Shown here piece after piece: positions 43,387 to 57,974 of a stretch of DNA of 64,000 nucleotides. Positions within the stretch are counted from its first letter, which is position 1, and the number at the start of each line of letters is the position of its first letter. The DNA lies in contig NC_056048.1 in assembly GCF_004379255.2 (NCBI RefSeq), positions 10,935,197 through 10,999,196 of the forward strand, read 5' to 3'. Source of the stretch: Salvia splendens. Lineage: Eukaryota; Streptophyta; Magnoliopsida; Lamiales; Lamiaceae. A model generated the notes under the pieces. It worked only from the letters and a program-made list of their open reading frames with translations, did no database searches and was not told the origin of the DNA. Both the position numbers and the translations under genes were made by a program.

Positions 43387-46165
43387 GAAATGTAACGCCT
43401 CACTTTTTGAACCCTAATTTTCGAACCCTAAAATTTTTACATTAAATGTTTTAATGCCATGAAGTATGTGGATTAATTGACGAGTAATTAATTGCGTGAT
43501 TTCTATGTGACCTAATTGTGCTTTGGAGTTGAGTTTTGGTTTGAATAGTCAACATTGTTGGAAAAATAACATGGCCGTTGAATGGTCAATATCGTTGAAG
43601 ACGTGACGAGAATGTGGAATAGTCAATCTTGTTGAATTATGACGTGACTGTTTGAATATCAGATGCGAGGTGAGATATATTGTGGTGAATTATTTTTCTA
43701 AGGGTGAGTGAGATTAAATAGGATCATCAATACTTACCTTGCGCTTTTATTTGAAACTTTCGACCCCTACCTTATTCCTAGGGAGATTTCAAAAATTCCC
43801 TTATTTAAGGGAAAAAGGAATTGTTTATTATATATTTTATTAGGATTTGAATTTAATTCCTTGTGGGAGAAGGAATAAAAAAATGGCCTACTCCATATAT
43901 TATTGGGAGGATTATTATTTTTATTATGCTCCGTATTATTTTATTCTACTTCGTGAAATACCAAATTAAATCATAGGCTAATTAAATAGCCTAGATTTCG
44001 AATTCCTCCTTATTCCTCTTCAAAAATCACGCCAACTACACTCTACCATATCTTTCAAATCTTTAATTTATTTAATTAAAGATATTATGTTTTGCACTCT
44101 ACAAATACATGAGAAACCCTAAACCTAGGAATAAAAAAAAATGCCTCCCTCCCTTCCCTCTCTCTCCCACACGATTATTCTCCTCCCTCTCTCCTTCTCC
44201 ACCAATTCTTCACCAATCCCTTGTTCTTGCATCATTTTGGAGTTGGAGATTTCAGATTTATTGAAGAATCGAGCCACTTTTCGCTTCTACCGATTGTTTT
44301 CGCAAGAGAAAGGTATACTTGAATCATCTTTCTCACCCTTACCTTTGAATCCATGTTTCTTGATTCCCTCATGCATATAACGAGTGTAGGAATCGTAGAT
44401 CTAAGAATTTAATCGGGTAGGAAGAATGATTTCATGAGAAAAGTGTGGATATGCGTTTAGGTATGTGTATGTGTAAGATGGTGGATGACTTGTTGGTGAA
44501 TGATATGTGAATGTATGATAACATGGTTGTGAGATCCTTTTGAAGCATGAATATATGTGTTTGGGTGAATGATAGATAAACTCTAATTCAAAATTGTGAA
44601 GCATGAAAACTGTGGTGTTTGGACAGTAGATTCCGATGTGTGTTTGACCGACCAAACGATCTTATTTTGGCACGAATTTTTAACTGAGTAAAATTTGAGA
44701 TGTCCTCTGTGTCGTGTATAAATTTCAGCCTCTTTTGACGAAAGATGAAGTTTTAATGAAATTTTGAAATCAACTGCGCAGTTCTGTCAGAATTTGTATT
44801 CTCGACTAGTGAGTTTCGTTTTTTATTTGACCGACCTAAACATGTGATTTTGATGTGAAATTTTAACTGGATGACCTTTGATGTGTATACTGGGTTTTGG
44901 TAAAATTTCAGCCCCAACGGAGGTCGGATGAATTTTTAATGATTTTTACAAAACGACTGTGCAGTTCTGCCAAATTTCTGTTATGTTTAAATAATACTTG
45001 TTGTCAAGTTTGAATGAAATACTTGATGCATGTGTGTCTAAGGAACGTATCTTATGGCGAGGTTATGTGTTATATGTGGAGGTATACTATGGTGTGTTTC
45101 CTTATGTTGGTAAACGTTTGAGATGGGTGATTTAAGAAAACGATGAAAGCAACGATAGGACATGCATGTTTTTGAGTCAATGATTGAGACTGAATTGTGT
45201 TACACATAATTTAAAGGTGATAACTCGCGCTCTCAGCGTGATAGCAAAGGGAAGGAAGTACTTGAGATCTAAGCAGACTAGATGAGCTTTCTTTTAAATA
45301 AGGACGAGGTCCTAAATATTTTTATCGATGGGAATGAAATTGTGTTTATCATGCCTTATTTGATTTTTAACGTGCCTATCTGATATGGCTTTATGCCATT
45401 ATTATCTAAATTGAATTCGGGTCCTCGTAGGGCCGCAAACCCTACTTGGACTAGTGTACACCTATGGTAGACCGTGTGCTAGCATACGGGCTGGCCGGTC
45501 TAGTGACCTGGTTTGTGGCCACATTCCATGTCATGTATTGGCAGATATGGCTAACGTCTATGGGAAAATGACTGATCAGTCGACTTTTACAATGGGAAAT
45601 GATTTTGGTACCTCGGGCCTTTCTAAAAATAAAACCCCGATGGGTACTTGAAAAATGCATGATAAATAAATATTCTTTTGATGAACTGTTTTCGGCGTTA
45701 AGTCCACTGAGTATTATTATAGTACTCAGCCCTGCATGTGTTTTCTTTATGTGCAGGTTGAGCGGCGACGAGCGGTTGGCGGTGTTGAGCAAATTAATTA
45801 AATTGATATGATTGACTTGAAACTCCTAGTGTCGTCGTGTCTTCACACATGACTTCACTTTTCTCTTGGATGCTTCCGCTAAAACATGATTTTCTTATCT
45901 TTTGGTTGATACTGAAACTATTGGATTACTGTTTTGGATCATTTTGAACCTTTCCCTTTTGACCTAAATTATGATAGTCACTCTTCATTGGTTTTTTTCT
46001 TCATTGCTAAAGCGTGACCTTCTTTTCTTATACTTAATTGTTCATTAAATACTTTGGTCAAACCTCTTGATGAAACCCTAGCCTATTGTCCTTGTTGCAA
46101 TTAAGTCCGTTTAAGTCGCGATCGCCGCATTTATTCTACCCTAGAAGGGCGGTCGTGACAAGAAA
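43387..46165 (+). mobile_element. Solo LTR of a large LTR retrotransposon
   Basis: 43392-46160 begins TGTAACGCCTCAC and ends GGTCGTGACA (TG...CA). It is flanked by the exact 5-bp duplication AGAAA (43387-43391 and 46161-46165). At 2769 bp it is a long LTR, as in some plant Ty3/Gypsy lineages. No primer site, interior or second LTR follows, so it is a solo LTR left by LTR-LTR recombination. Short frames inside (for example 44141-44380, 45454-45651) are chance frames. Family assignment is inferred from the end sequences and length only. Confidence 0.8.
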
Positions 46166-46342
46166 TGTTAAATTTATTTATTTTTTTATAATTAGTAGGA
46201 GATGTATTATGAAAGTTGAAATTTTAATCTATATTTTTATATATAAAGAATATCCATATGTCATTTTTTTATATCCATATATCTTTTTTATTTGTGTAGT
46301 AAAAGATGTATTGGGAGATGTTTTAGTGATCCTTACCGACTT

Positions 46343-46697
46343 TTTTTTTCTTTTTTAAAGAGGATCGACGATGGTTCTCCATCTACCCTCGAAGTGACTC
46401 GGACCCCCAGCCTAACGGTCGGAGGTGAAGCGTCTTACCACCGAGTTGCGCTTCGTTGTCGGGATGGGAAGGAACGAGTCAGCAAACCTTACCCAAGCAC
46501 GAGCCCAGACCAGTTAACCTATCAACCCAATCAAGGGGACCTAGTTAACCTATCTCCCCCAGCTCCTGGGTCCAGGCCAGGACTCAAGAACCCCCAAGGG
46601 AAATTAATCCCCAAGATGGGCCTCCCAAGGGTCGAACACGTGACCTCTAGAATGGCGCGGTATCCTTGCCCCTCAACCACTTGAGCTAGGGGACTTG
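46343..46697 (-). mobile_element. SINE with 15-bp target duplication
   Basis: On the minus strand the element starts AAGTCCCCTAGCTCAAGTGG. It shows a Pol III A box (TAGCTCAAGTGG, plus 46677-46688) and B box (GTGTTCGACCC, plus 46629-46639), a body of about 300 bp and a tail AAAAAAGAAAAAAAAA. The exact duplication GATCCTTACCGACTT flanks it (46328-46342 and 46698-46712). Length of about 355 bp is long for a plant SINE. Confidence 0.92.
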
Positions 46698-46712
46698 GAT
46701 CCTTACCGACTT

Positions 46713-47566
46713 ACCACACCTAATTTTCCATTCAAGTTTTTTGGTGGCTTGACATGTTATTCAATCACGTATTGAATGTATCAAGGTACTACTATTACCT
46801 AAATACCTAAATGATTCATTATTGTAGTTACCTAAATACCTAAATCCTAATGATGTCATTTTCGCATTTGTAATATATGTCGATAATATAAAAGTCCAAT
46901 ATTATACTCCTTCCGTCCAAATTCAAATGGAGTGTTTACTACTCAGACATAAAATTTTATATTGTAATTTTATTTTATGAATTAAATGAATATATAGTAA
47001 AATAAAATATATATAATGATGCTTCCAATTTAAAAAATATGCAAAATAGAATGGGATATGGGAAGTTTCCAAAAATTTAAACTCAGCTAACCTAAAATTA
47101 TGGAATAAAGCAATCACATTTTAGTTTTTTTTTTTTTTTTTTTTTTCCACTCCAGCAATCACATTTTAGTTAGCTGGCTTGGTTTTAACTCAAAATGTAA
47201 GATTGAAACTACTACAGTATTCTCCCAAAAAAATACTCCATAAACTTGCTCATAAAGTTCTATTCCAATCGTTAAAGCTAAAATTTCGAAATAATGCGAT
47301 TAAACTAAGAAAACAGTCCCAAGAAAAGATGCAAGATCATTGCTATTTGAACAGTGGATAATTTAAAAAAACTGTAGTCGCTCAAAATTGACGTCGAATC
47401 AGCTGACAATTTTGGACAAGTTTGTTGGAGGTTTCCGTCAATTAAATGCGTGATCAATCAATTCCAGCAAACAAAAATAAAAATTGTGCATTTATTAACA
47501 AGTGTAGCATCACTAAATCTTGAACAAACTCACTCTCTTTCTTCTCAACGCTGAATCGCTTCGGAA
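46713..47566. other. Spacer upstream of ALDH3 with a poly(A) retroposition scar
   Basis: A one-ended Stowaway-like start (ACTCCTTCCGTCCAAATTC) lies near 46906. At 47109-47171 an exact 18-bp direct repeat flanks a T run plus CCACTCC. The ALDH3 leader follows. No gene. Confidence 0.6.
47109..47171 (-). mobile_element. Minimal retroposition scar: 18-bp TSD around poly(A) and 7 bases
   Basis: AGCAATCACATTTTAGTT occurs at 47109-47126 and 47154-47171. Between them are only a run of about 20 T and CCACTCC. On the minus strand this is GGAGTGG plus poly(A), the mark of an extremely 5'-truncated LINE-driven insertion. Confidence 0.75.
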
Positions 47567-50440
<2,874 letters not shown>

Positions 50441-51237
50441 TTGATAATGGTGGAAAAAATGTGTGCCAACTATAATCAGTCAACAATCAAATATACTAGT
50501 ATTGTCTAATTCTAGTACTGATTCTTATTTTTTTTCTTCTTCTTGTAATACCCAATTCCTTAAAGAATTATTAATCATATTATATGTACTCCAAATAAAT
50601 AAAGTTAGTCTATTGGGTGTATTTAGTCTATTGGTGAAATTACTATTAGTAATAAATTTGAAATAAAATTAGAAAATTGAAGAAGTTGGTTAATGTCTAT
50701 ATTTTTAATTGTTCATTTGGAGTGTTAGTTTTTAATTTATTAGAATCACTAATATTTAAAATAATTATGTGATGAGATTTTATACTCACATAATTATGTG
50801 TGTCTTGAGTTTGTTTGATAGTCTGCTACACTCACAACACACTATCTGTTACACTCACATATTTCAAAAAAATTGCAGAAAGTAAAAAAAAAAAGAGCAC
50901 TTTGAATTGGATCTTGATCACAATGAAAAATAAGAAAGTATGCTTTTAAAATTAAAATAAGGAAAAAGTTTCAAATTCAACTATGAAATTATAAACTAAT
51001 TGCCAATAAAGAACAAAAGGTGCATCACTGTTGCATACGCATCTAAACTCCAAAAAACAGATTTATACATATAGATATCGATTTTTCTATCATTCAGGGG
51101 TAATTTTGTAAAAGCTCACCAGTCGAAGAATGCCGAATCTGAACTCAGGCATATCTGTTGTTTGCCTTGACAGTTATCTTTCTACCTAGTCAGAGAGAAG
51201 TTGGAAAATCCATATTTTGTGTTGTTAGTGAGGTTTG
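50441..51237. other. Convergent spacer ALDH3 / NERD1 relic
   Basis: AT-rich 3' flanks of two convergent genes. No further gene or repeat recognised. Confidence 0.5.
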
Positions 51238-54200
51238 CTAGAGTGGCTGTGACGACATACGAGGCTTTCCCTTGCCGGAATTTAGGTATTGGGAGACAAA
51301 TAGTACTCCCATCACGACAATGAGGCAGCCCACGAGCGTGCTGAAGAATAAGGCCCCTGGTTGTCTCGTCTGGACAAAACCATACACCCCACTAGAGGTT
51401 ACCAGAATGAGATCCGTCAGTCCATCGTTTGAGAAGTCATCACAAACCAAAGAGTGTGTTGGAGGTGCAGGGAGATCCACAGAAGTTAGTAAAGCTCCAC
51501 CGGGCGATAGCACAACAGCTTCTTGATCCCCTGCTGCAAGAATCATTACTTGGCTGAAGCTTCTTGATGCCCTGCTGCAAGAATCATTACTTGGCTGTCT
51601 TGTTGGCGTAGTGGAAATGGCTTTAGCGTGGGAATGACGGTAGATTCTGTCATCCCAGATGGAGATGGAAGGTTCGACCTTGTAGCGCCTGTCAGGAGTT
51701 GCCAATTCCAAATGGCATCATGTCTGTGCAAGCCAGGAGAGTATGATGTGAACTGAAACATATGTAATACAGTACATTTTTAATCCAGAGTAATACTTAG
51801 TAGAAATATTATGTTACCCACCCATACATAAAAAAAGCTTCAATAATATACTTAGCACTAGCAGTTAGCACACAAAAGCATTAATTTCCAAATTATCGTA
51901 CTCTTCATGCATGTGCGTATTATGAGATTTTATAGAAATCTAAGAATGAATCTTTCTCCATCTCTGATTTTTCACCTTACATAGTGCCCAGATGCCAGAT
52001 GAACAGCTTCAATCCCTTCCTTTTCATGAGCAACAACAACATAAGGTACCCACCATAACTGAGTATAATTTATTATGGTAGGTATGTAAGGCATATTCTG
52101 CAGAGTCAAATCAAGTGATCAGAAAATATGAAAATGAGTACTGTCAAAAGGCCAATGTAACATGAATTGATTATCAGCAACTGCAACTGCAACTGTGCAC
52201 ATTCAAGGGATTTCAATATTCCATATCAAACCCATTAAATCTCCAACCTCTTTGCTAGCAACTAAATGATCATAGCCAACACCTTCCTTAAAATGTACTA
52301 TTATTTGGAACCCTAAAGATTAACAAAACCTTGTACTTAATATTTATAGGATTGTGCATCATGTGTAAAGATAAAAGTTTCTCAACAACACAGTGTACTC
52401 TAAGGTCTACATACTACAAGCATCTTACTGTTACCAGTAGGTAAACAAGAAGAAAAAGGAAATTAAATAATAAATACTAAAAGAAATATTGAAATCTCAC
52501 TTTCTTTGTTTTTGCAGATTTAGCCATGTTAACTGTCTTGTCAATGACAGTAGAGATCTTTTTTGTCACATCCTTTCCAGGAGATTGCTTTTCTTCAGGC
52601 TTGTGTAAAGGGTAGTTAGTTGTCTTGCCAGGTAATTTCTTCAGTGTTTTCCTCTTGTGACGCCTGAAATGTGCCAGCTTTAGCATAGTGTCTTCCCGAC
52701 GTTCCTGATAAGATACAATCCACAGTTGTCAGGATCATGAATGGACTTTATCATAATATATTTTGCATTGGGAATGAGAGAACAAAAAGACCCAACTTAC
52801 CCAACGGTGTGGCATGACCGCCAGAATAGATTCTCTACATTCCCTGCACTCAAACTACAGCAGACAACAATGAAATAACTTATCCATCAATTATGCCAAT
52901 AGAACTGAAAGAATATCTTACAGATAATGACATTTCTCTTACACAGGCCATACATATAAGATCTCAATAATGTGGCCCAGGTAATTGAAATGATTATTAC
53001 TCCACAAGAATGTGAATTTATGCAATAAGACTTTGTCCATACTTCTGATGTGTCACAATCACAAATAGCAATACCGAGTAAATAAAGTGGTATAAGCAGA
53101 GAATAATCAACTTCTCCTCATCCCCCAAACCCTTCCCAAAAAAGTAAACTTTCATACTCTCTCCAAAATACACTTGACAACAAGTTTGAAGTCATGGGAG
53201 CAATTAATCATCTTCACCGAAAAAAGTATCAATCATCAGCATCTTAGTCAAATTTTACATAGTGGCTAACCTCTCCAGGATGACGGGTATTTAACGCATG
53301 GACGTCGAGTTTGTAGTTGTGCTGTGGAATCAATTGTGCTGCATCAGATGCTTGAGCCTCGATGTTCTGCAAGACAGGAAATTTTAAATCAGCCTGAGGA
53401 CGCATTTCAAATAAGAGGTGGGAGGGAAAAACGGATAGCGCATTTTGTTACACATGCTACTATTATGATCTTAGCAACTGTTAGTCAGAATGAAATTAAT
53501 GAATCACAAAAAACTTGTATTAGGAAATCGAATCGATCAATCAAAAGAATGTATATTGGTTCAAATAAACGCTTACCTCTTTTTTCCTGGTCCATCGCAG
53601 TTCACCACTCCGACCAGAAAAGGCATAAAAAGCGAAGTGCCGTAAATCTACTGTTCCTGCACTTTCAGACTCCTGAAAACACAAAGAATAAGTATACATA
53701 ATCCATGCAAAGTAATAAATTGATTAGAAACAAAACATGCAAACTGAGAGACAACTAATTTTGGGGTACCTAGAAAAAACATACAGATATTGTATCTCCT
53801 GTAGCTAGAGCCTAGATCAACTGTTGGGTTTTTCATCCATTCAACAAAATAAAAAACATAATTTCTTAAGTATCAACATCATGACTGTTCTTACATCCTT
53901 TTCTGTGGCACTTCTTCTGTGTTCCTCAGCCTTTTTCTCAGCCATCTCAATCTCCTCAAAAGGATCAATATGCATCTGGGATTACAAATAGAGATAGAAG
54001 CAATTAGAAATTTCGAATAAAGTACCAAGCAAAGAGATAGTAGTCACCTAAAACCAAGCATTCATAAAACATCCTAACATTAAAATTGCATGTTTAGACA
54101 ATATAAAAAATATTATTTCAAAGGGGAGTAATGATAAAACTTTTCAGTAAATAAAAGAAATGCTGATGATTAACAGATTAAGTAAGCTCAACTTTATCAT

Positions 54201-55676
54201 AATAAGAACTAAAAGAACCAGGAAATTCTCAAGACTGATTGAAAGACCAACTAAGTCATACTAAAATCACTCCATCGATTAGAAAATTAACAAATGACGA
54301 CTATAACTAAGATCAGTAAACCTTTCAAGACTTTGAAATACCCACACACATAACTTTGAAATTCCAGGACTATCCATTTACTAACTTTTATAGTTGTCTG
54401 CATATAATTTAGGCATAAAGTTAAAAAACATTACACAGATTGCCTTCCAAATTCTGGTAGGGAAAAAAAATTTCAATTAGAGCTCTATGCATAAACAATT
54501 TAAATATACTCAAAAGGATAAGAAACAAACATGAGGCTGCATCTCCATTCTCCCTCCAACAATCACCAAGCCAGCATCTCCATACCTCAATGTATAATTA
54601 CTAACCGAGATAGCAATCTCCCTGTGATGAGCATTATGGGGAAAATCCTTCTGCCAGAAGAAAAGAAAATTGTAATCAGTGCACAATGGGAAGCAGACCT
54701 TCATATAATTAAAATACTAGTACATTTGATGGTTATCCATCATAAGAGCAATGCAAATCTTCTGATGCACCTGTAGATTTTCTTCCCATAGCTTCTTGAG
54801 GTTGTGGTCAAAGCACATAACAGACCACCCCGATGTCACAACAACTAACAACTGCTTCCTTGCTTCCCTTTTATCGTAGGTTTTTTCAATAACTCCAGTA
54901 GCCATTGCCACAGCACGCCTCCCTGTTAGCTATGCGGGTTTTTGTCAGGCAAAAGAGAGACCTCTGCCAGCACTCGTGCTTCACTAAACCCTTCATCCAC
55001 ACATCTTGAATGGGGTTCCAAAACCTAATTGCATAATCAGCATACAGTTAATTCTCAAACCGGACGCCAATTAGCCTTTAACGAGTAAAGCTGAAGGTTG
55101 CATTCTTATGACTTCTGAAATTCATTTTGATGTTAGCTAAAGCTGGTTTGTTTAGCAACACACCATGGTGGACATCTGTCTCTGGCAAATTCTAAACCAC
55201 ATTTTAGTATAGCTGCTGCTCATTCTTTTCAATAAAAAATTTATATATAACACTATCATCTCATCGACGTTAACCATAACAAACATGCGCACAACTGCAC
55301 AAGCAGGAGGACAGTTTGCAGACAAAAATCAATACTCAGTACCAAATAATACCTGAATTTTTGCATCGTGCGTAGCTATAAGGACCTCCTTCTTCCCGTC
55401 GCCGTTCAAATCGGTAAGTATCGGCGGCGGTAGGCGGTGTCCCTCGTATTTTACAGGATACTCATCGGAGAGATGGAACCACGCCTCTTTGAACGAGAAA
55501 TCACCCTCGTGCTACATTCATCAATCAACATTGAGTAACATACTAACCAACTCCAAGGAAATTGAGTCAAACAAGCACTCTGCTAGGCTTTAGCGAACAA
55601 ATTGAGAGCATACCTGGAGAGAGAAGAAAATCGCGAAAGCCGATAGCATCAGGATTGCTAAATCTCGCTTCCTCAT
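51238..55676 (-). pseudogene. NERD1: NERD1-like FG-GAP repeat protein gene, degraded
   Basis: Minus-strand exons are 55614-55676 (MRKRDLAILMLSAFAIFFSLQ, signal anchor), 55353-55511 (with the FG-GAP motif DLNGDGKKEV), 54771-55024, 54531-54650, 53895-53975, 53577-53672, 53271-53366, 52801-52854, 52501-52704, 51981-52097 and ~51238-51752. The last ends DDFSNDGLTDLILVTSSGVYGFVQ plus a C-terminal membrane segment (LVGCLIVVMGVLFVSQYL). NERD1 is a conserved plant secretory-pathway membrane protein affecting root growth. This copy has three kinds of lesion. The 54771-55024 exon is frame-shifted by two extra A residues. About 130 codons expected between 51981 and 51752 are absent, since only ~230 bp lie there. 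A 41-bp tandem duplication near 51520-51600 shifts the last exon. Assembly error cannot be excluded for the single-base changes. Confidence 0.85.
51518..51600. repeat. 41-bp tandem duplication in last NERD1-like exon
   Basis: The phrase GCTTCTTGAT(C/G)CCCTGCTGC and the following AAGAATCATTACTTGGCTG occur twice in a row. On the coding strand the product repeats QVMILAAG, and because 41 is not a multiple of three the frame shifts and ends ...QEASAK-stop. Confidence 0.9.
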
Positions 55677-56980
55677 TTTTAATTTCCTCTGGTTCAAAAA
55701 TTGTTCCTGATTATTGGTAATTAATAGTATGTGCTACTGCTTATGAATATTTAATGGATCAATTGCAAAGCAGGAACGTTTCAATCGTCTTCCAAAGCTT
55801 CCTGCTTCTTCAGTATATAAACGGGTCGCGATATCAAATTCATACCCAGTTCACGTGGTAAATGGCTTAACCCGCCCCGATTATATAAATTAATTATATT
55901 TGCATGGAAATAAAATAGCACCGACAAAATTTCTAACTATCTAGTCGAAATTATAGGACAGCTGTCATCATAATCCATATAATTTGTCACGTGTAATTTT
56001 CATTATTATTAATTAAATCGAAAAAGATAAAAAAATTACCAAATTAGGATTTTGGATGAAAATGTCAATATAGTGTTTCGAAAATATCAACACAATGTTT
56101 TGAGAATGTTAACACATTGTTTATATTGACATTCTACGTGTATTATATTGACATATTTTATATATCATGTTAACATTTGTTGTTGTACGAAAAAATTGAA
56201 AATTTTCTAATTTTTTTTTCAAATTTTGACATCGGAACATATGCAAGTGAGATCTCGTTAGAATCCTTATAAAATTATCTTTAATTTGATATATGTTGTG
56301 CCAAAAATAATTTAAATCGAGAAAGTTCTATGCGTTTTAAAGTTATAAGATATTTTTCAAAGGTTAGTTACAACTAATTTGTTGTAAATTGATCTTAATA
56401 TTATTATTGACGTTTTTTATTGATCGTATTGACCTTACGGGGCTAATGATCTATGTCCTTAATTTAAATATCTAATAGCTATTATTTAGTTATAGTTAGC
56501 AATTAAGTACATAATCAAACTTTTTTTAATATTTTATATTGAAAATTGATTTATAAATATTAATTAATAAACTAAATGTCATACTAATGATTTTGTAACA
56601 CTACGAAAAAAATTAAAATTTTAACTTAAATATTTGTAATTTAAGAAAAACAGTAATGTGTTTTTTACTAATATTGTATAATTAATTCGTATCAAGTTCG
56701 AATTCATGTTATGATTTTACACAAATTTTCTATATCACTTTTTTCTTATTGCTACATATAATACAATAAATAAAAAAATTAATTTTTAATTAAATTTAAA
56801 AATTTAAAGATATTTAAAGTGACTGTTATTTTTGTTGCTATCTCCATTCTTGAAAAACAGAAATACAAAAATAGAAAGTTTAGATTTTAAGGGAGGTAAT
56901 AGGAAAGAAATTAAAAATAGAAAGAAAGGAAATATATGCGTATATATAATGTATTAAATCTAACTGAGAAGGTTGGAGAA
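55677..56980. other. Divergent promoter region NERD1-like / thioredoxin h
   Basis: AT-rich 1.3 kb between two divergently oriented genes. A short phrase pair built on GTCAATATAGTGTTTCGA / GTCAACACAATGTTTTGA-like variants repeats at ~56070-56150. No gene. Confidence 0.5.
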
Positions 56981-57724
56981 ATGTCTACGTCGGAATCTGA
57001 AGGACAAGTGATCGGTTGCCACACTGATGCTACCTGGAACGACCTGCTTCAGAAGGCAATGGACAATAAGAAGTTGGTGTGTATATTTCTCTGTTTTTCT
57101 TCAAATTGGATTTTTTTTCAATTTATTGTTTTTGCATGATTTGATTATATCTGGACTGTTCGACGATTGGAGAGATCTGTTAACTTATTTTTTATTTTTA
57201 TTTTTAAGATCCGGTTCAGTTTCAGTTTTTCCGATTTATGTGTGAATTCTAGGTTTGATTTTGTTGCATGTCCAAGTAATGAAACACACATTTCTATGCT
57301 TATTTTTATGCATGTTCCCAAATTAGTTGATCTATGTTCATCTCATTCCTTTTCTGCTTTTGTTGAACGCAGGTAGTTGTGGATTTCACTGCTTCCTGGT
57401 GCGGACCGTGCCGGTTCATAGCTCCTTTCTTCGCGGAGTTGGCTAAAAAGTTTCCTCAAGTGATGTTCCTCAAGGTGGATATTGATGAGTTGAAGGTAAA
57501 TTTAGACCAACACTTACTATTCATTCCTCTTCAATGTTTAAAATGTTGTGGTTTTGATGTTTCCGCAGTCGGTTGCTAGTGACTGGGCAGTCGAGGCAAT
57601 GCCGACCTTCATCTTCCTCAAAGAAGGGAAGATCTTGGACACCATTGTAGGAGCACAGAAAGAAGAGCTGCAGCAGACCATTGCTAAGCACCTCAATGCT
57701 ACTACTACTGCCTAGAAATATGCT
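56981..57724 (+). CDS. Thioredoxin h
   Basis: Three exons, 56981-57076, 57373-57495 and 57569-57724, give 124 codons plus TAG with GT-AG introns at the positions usual for plant thioredoxin h genes. The product is a cytosolic disulfide reductase fed by NADPH-thioredoxin reductase. The active site WCGPC is at residues 41-45, preceded by VVVDFTAS. The cis-Pro loop [12 protein letters not shown] and the C-terminal helix ([13 protein letters not shown]) are present. There is no transit peptide. Subgroup h1 is likely from length and the N terminus ([20 protein letters not shown]). It runs towards the BGAL gene (stop to stop about 250 bp). Confidence 0.95.
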
Positions 57725-57974
57725 AGTACTGAATCAGTTACTTTCATTCTCTTGCAGACTAATAATGGCATTTTATTCAATAAATTCATATGCTTTTTAT
57801 TCAAAGCTACATAGTTGCCTAGATGTTATTTTTCCTACACTTAGATTACAAATAGAAAATTTCCTGGTTAACATTTACCTAGAGCTATGCAATCTGAATC
57901 AGGTATGCAAACACCAGCTTCACACAGCACAACTGGATCCCTTTTATTCACTTTTTGCTTCCGCGCTAGATACA

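Noticed and set aside
43392..46160. Small genes in the 44-46 kb region
   Set aside because: The frames lie wholly within the solo LTR and show no domains.
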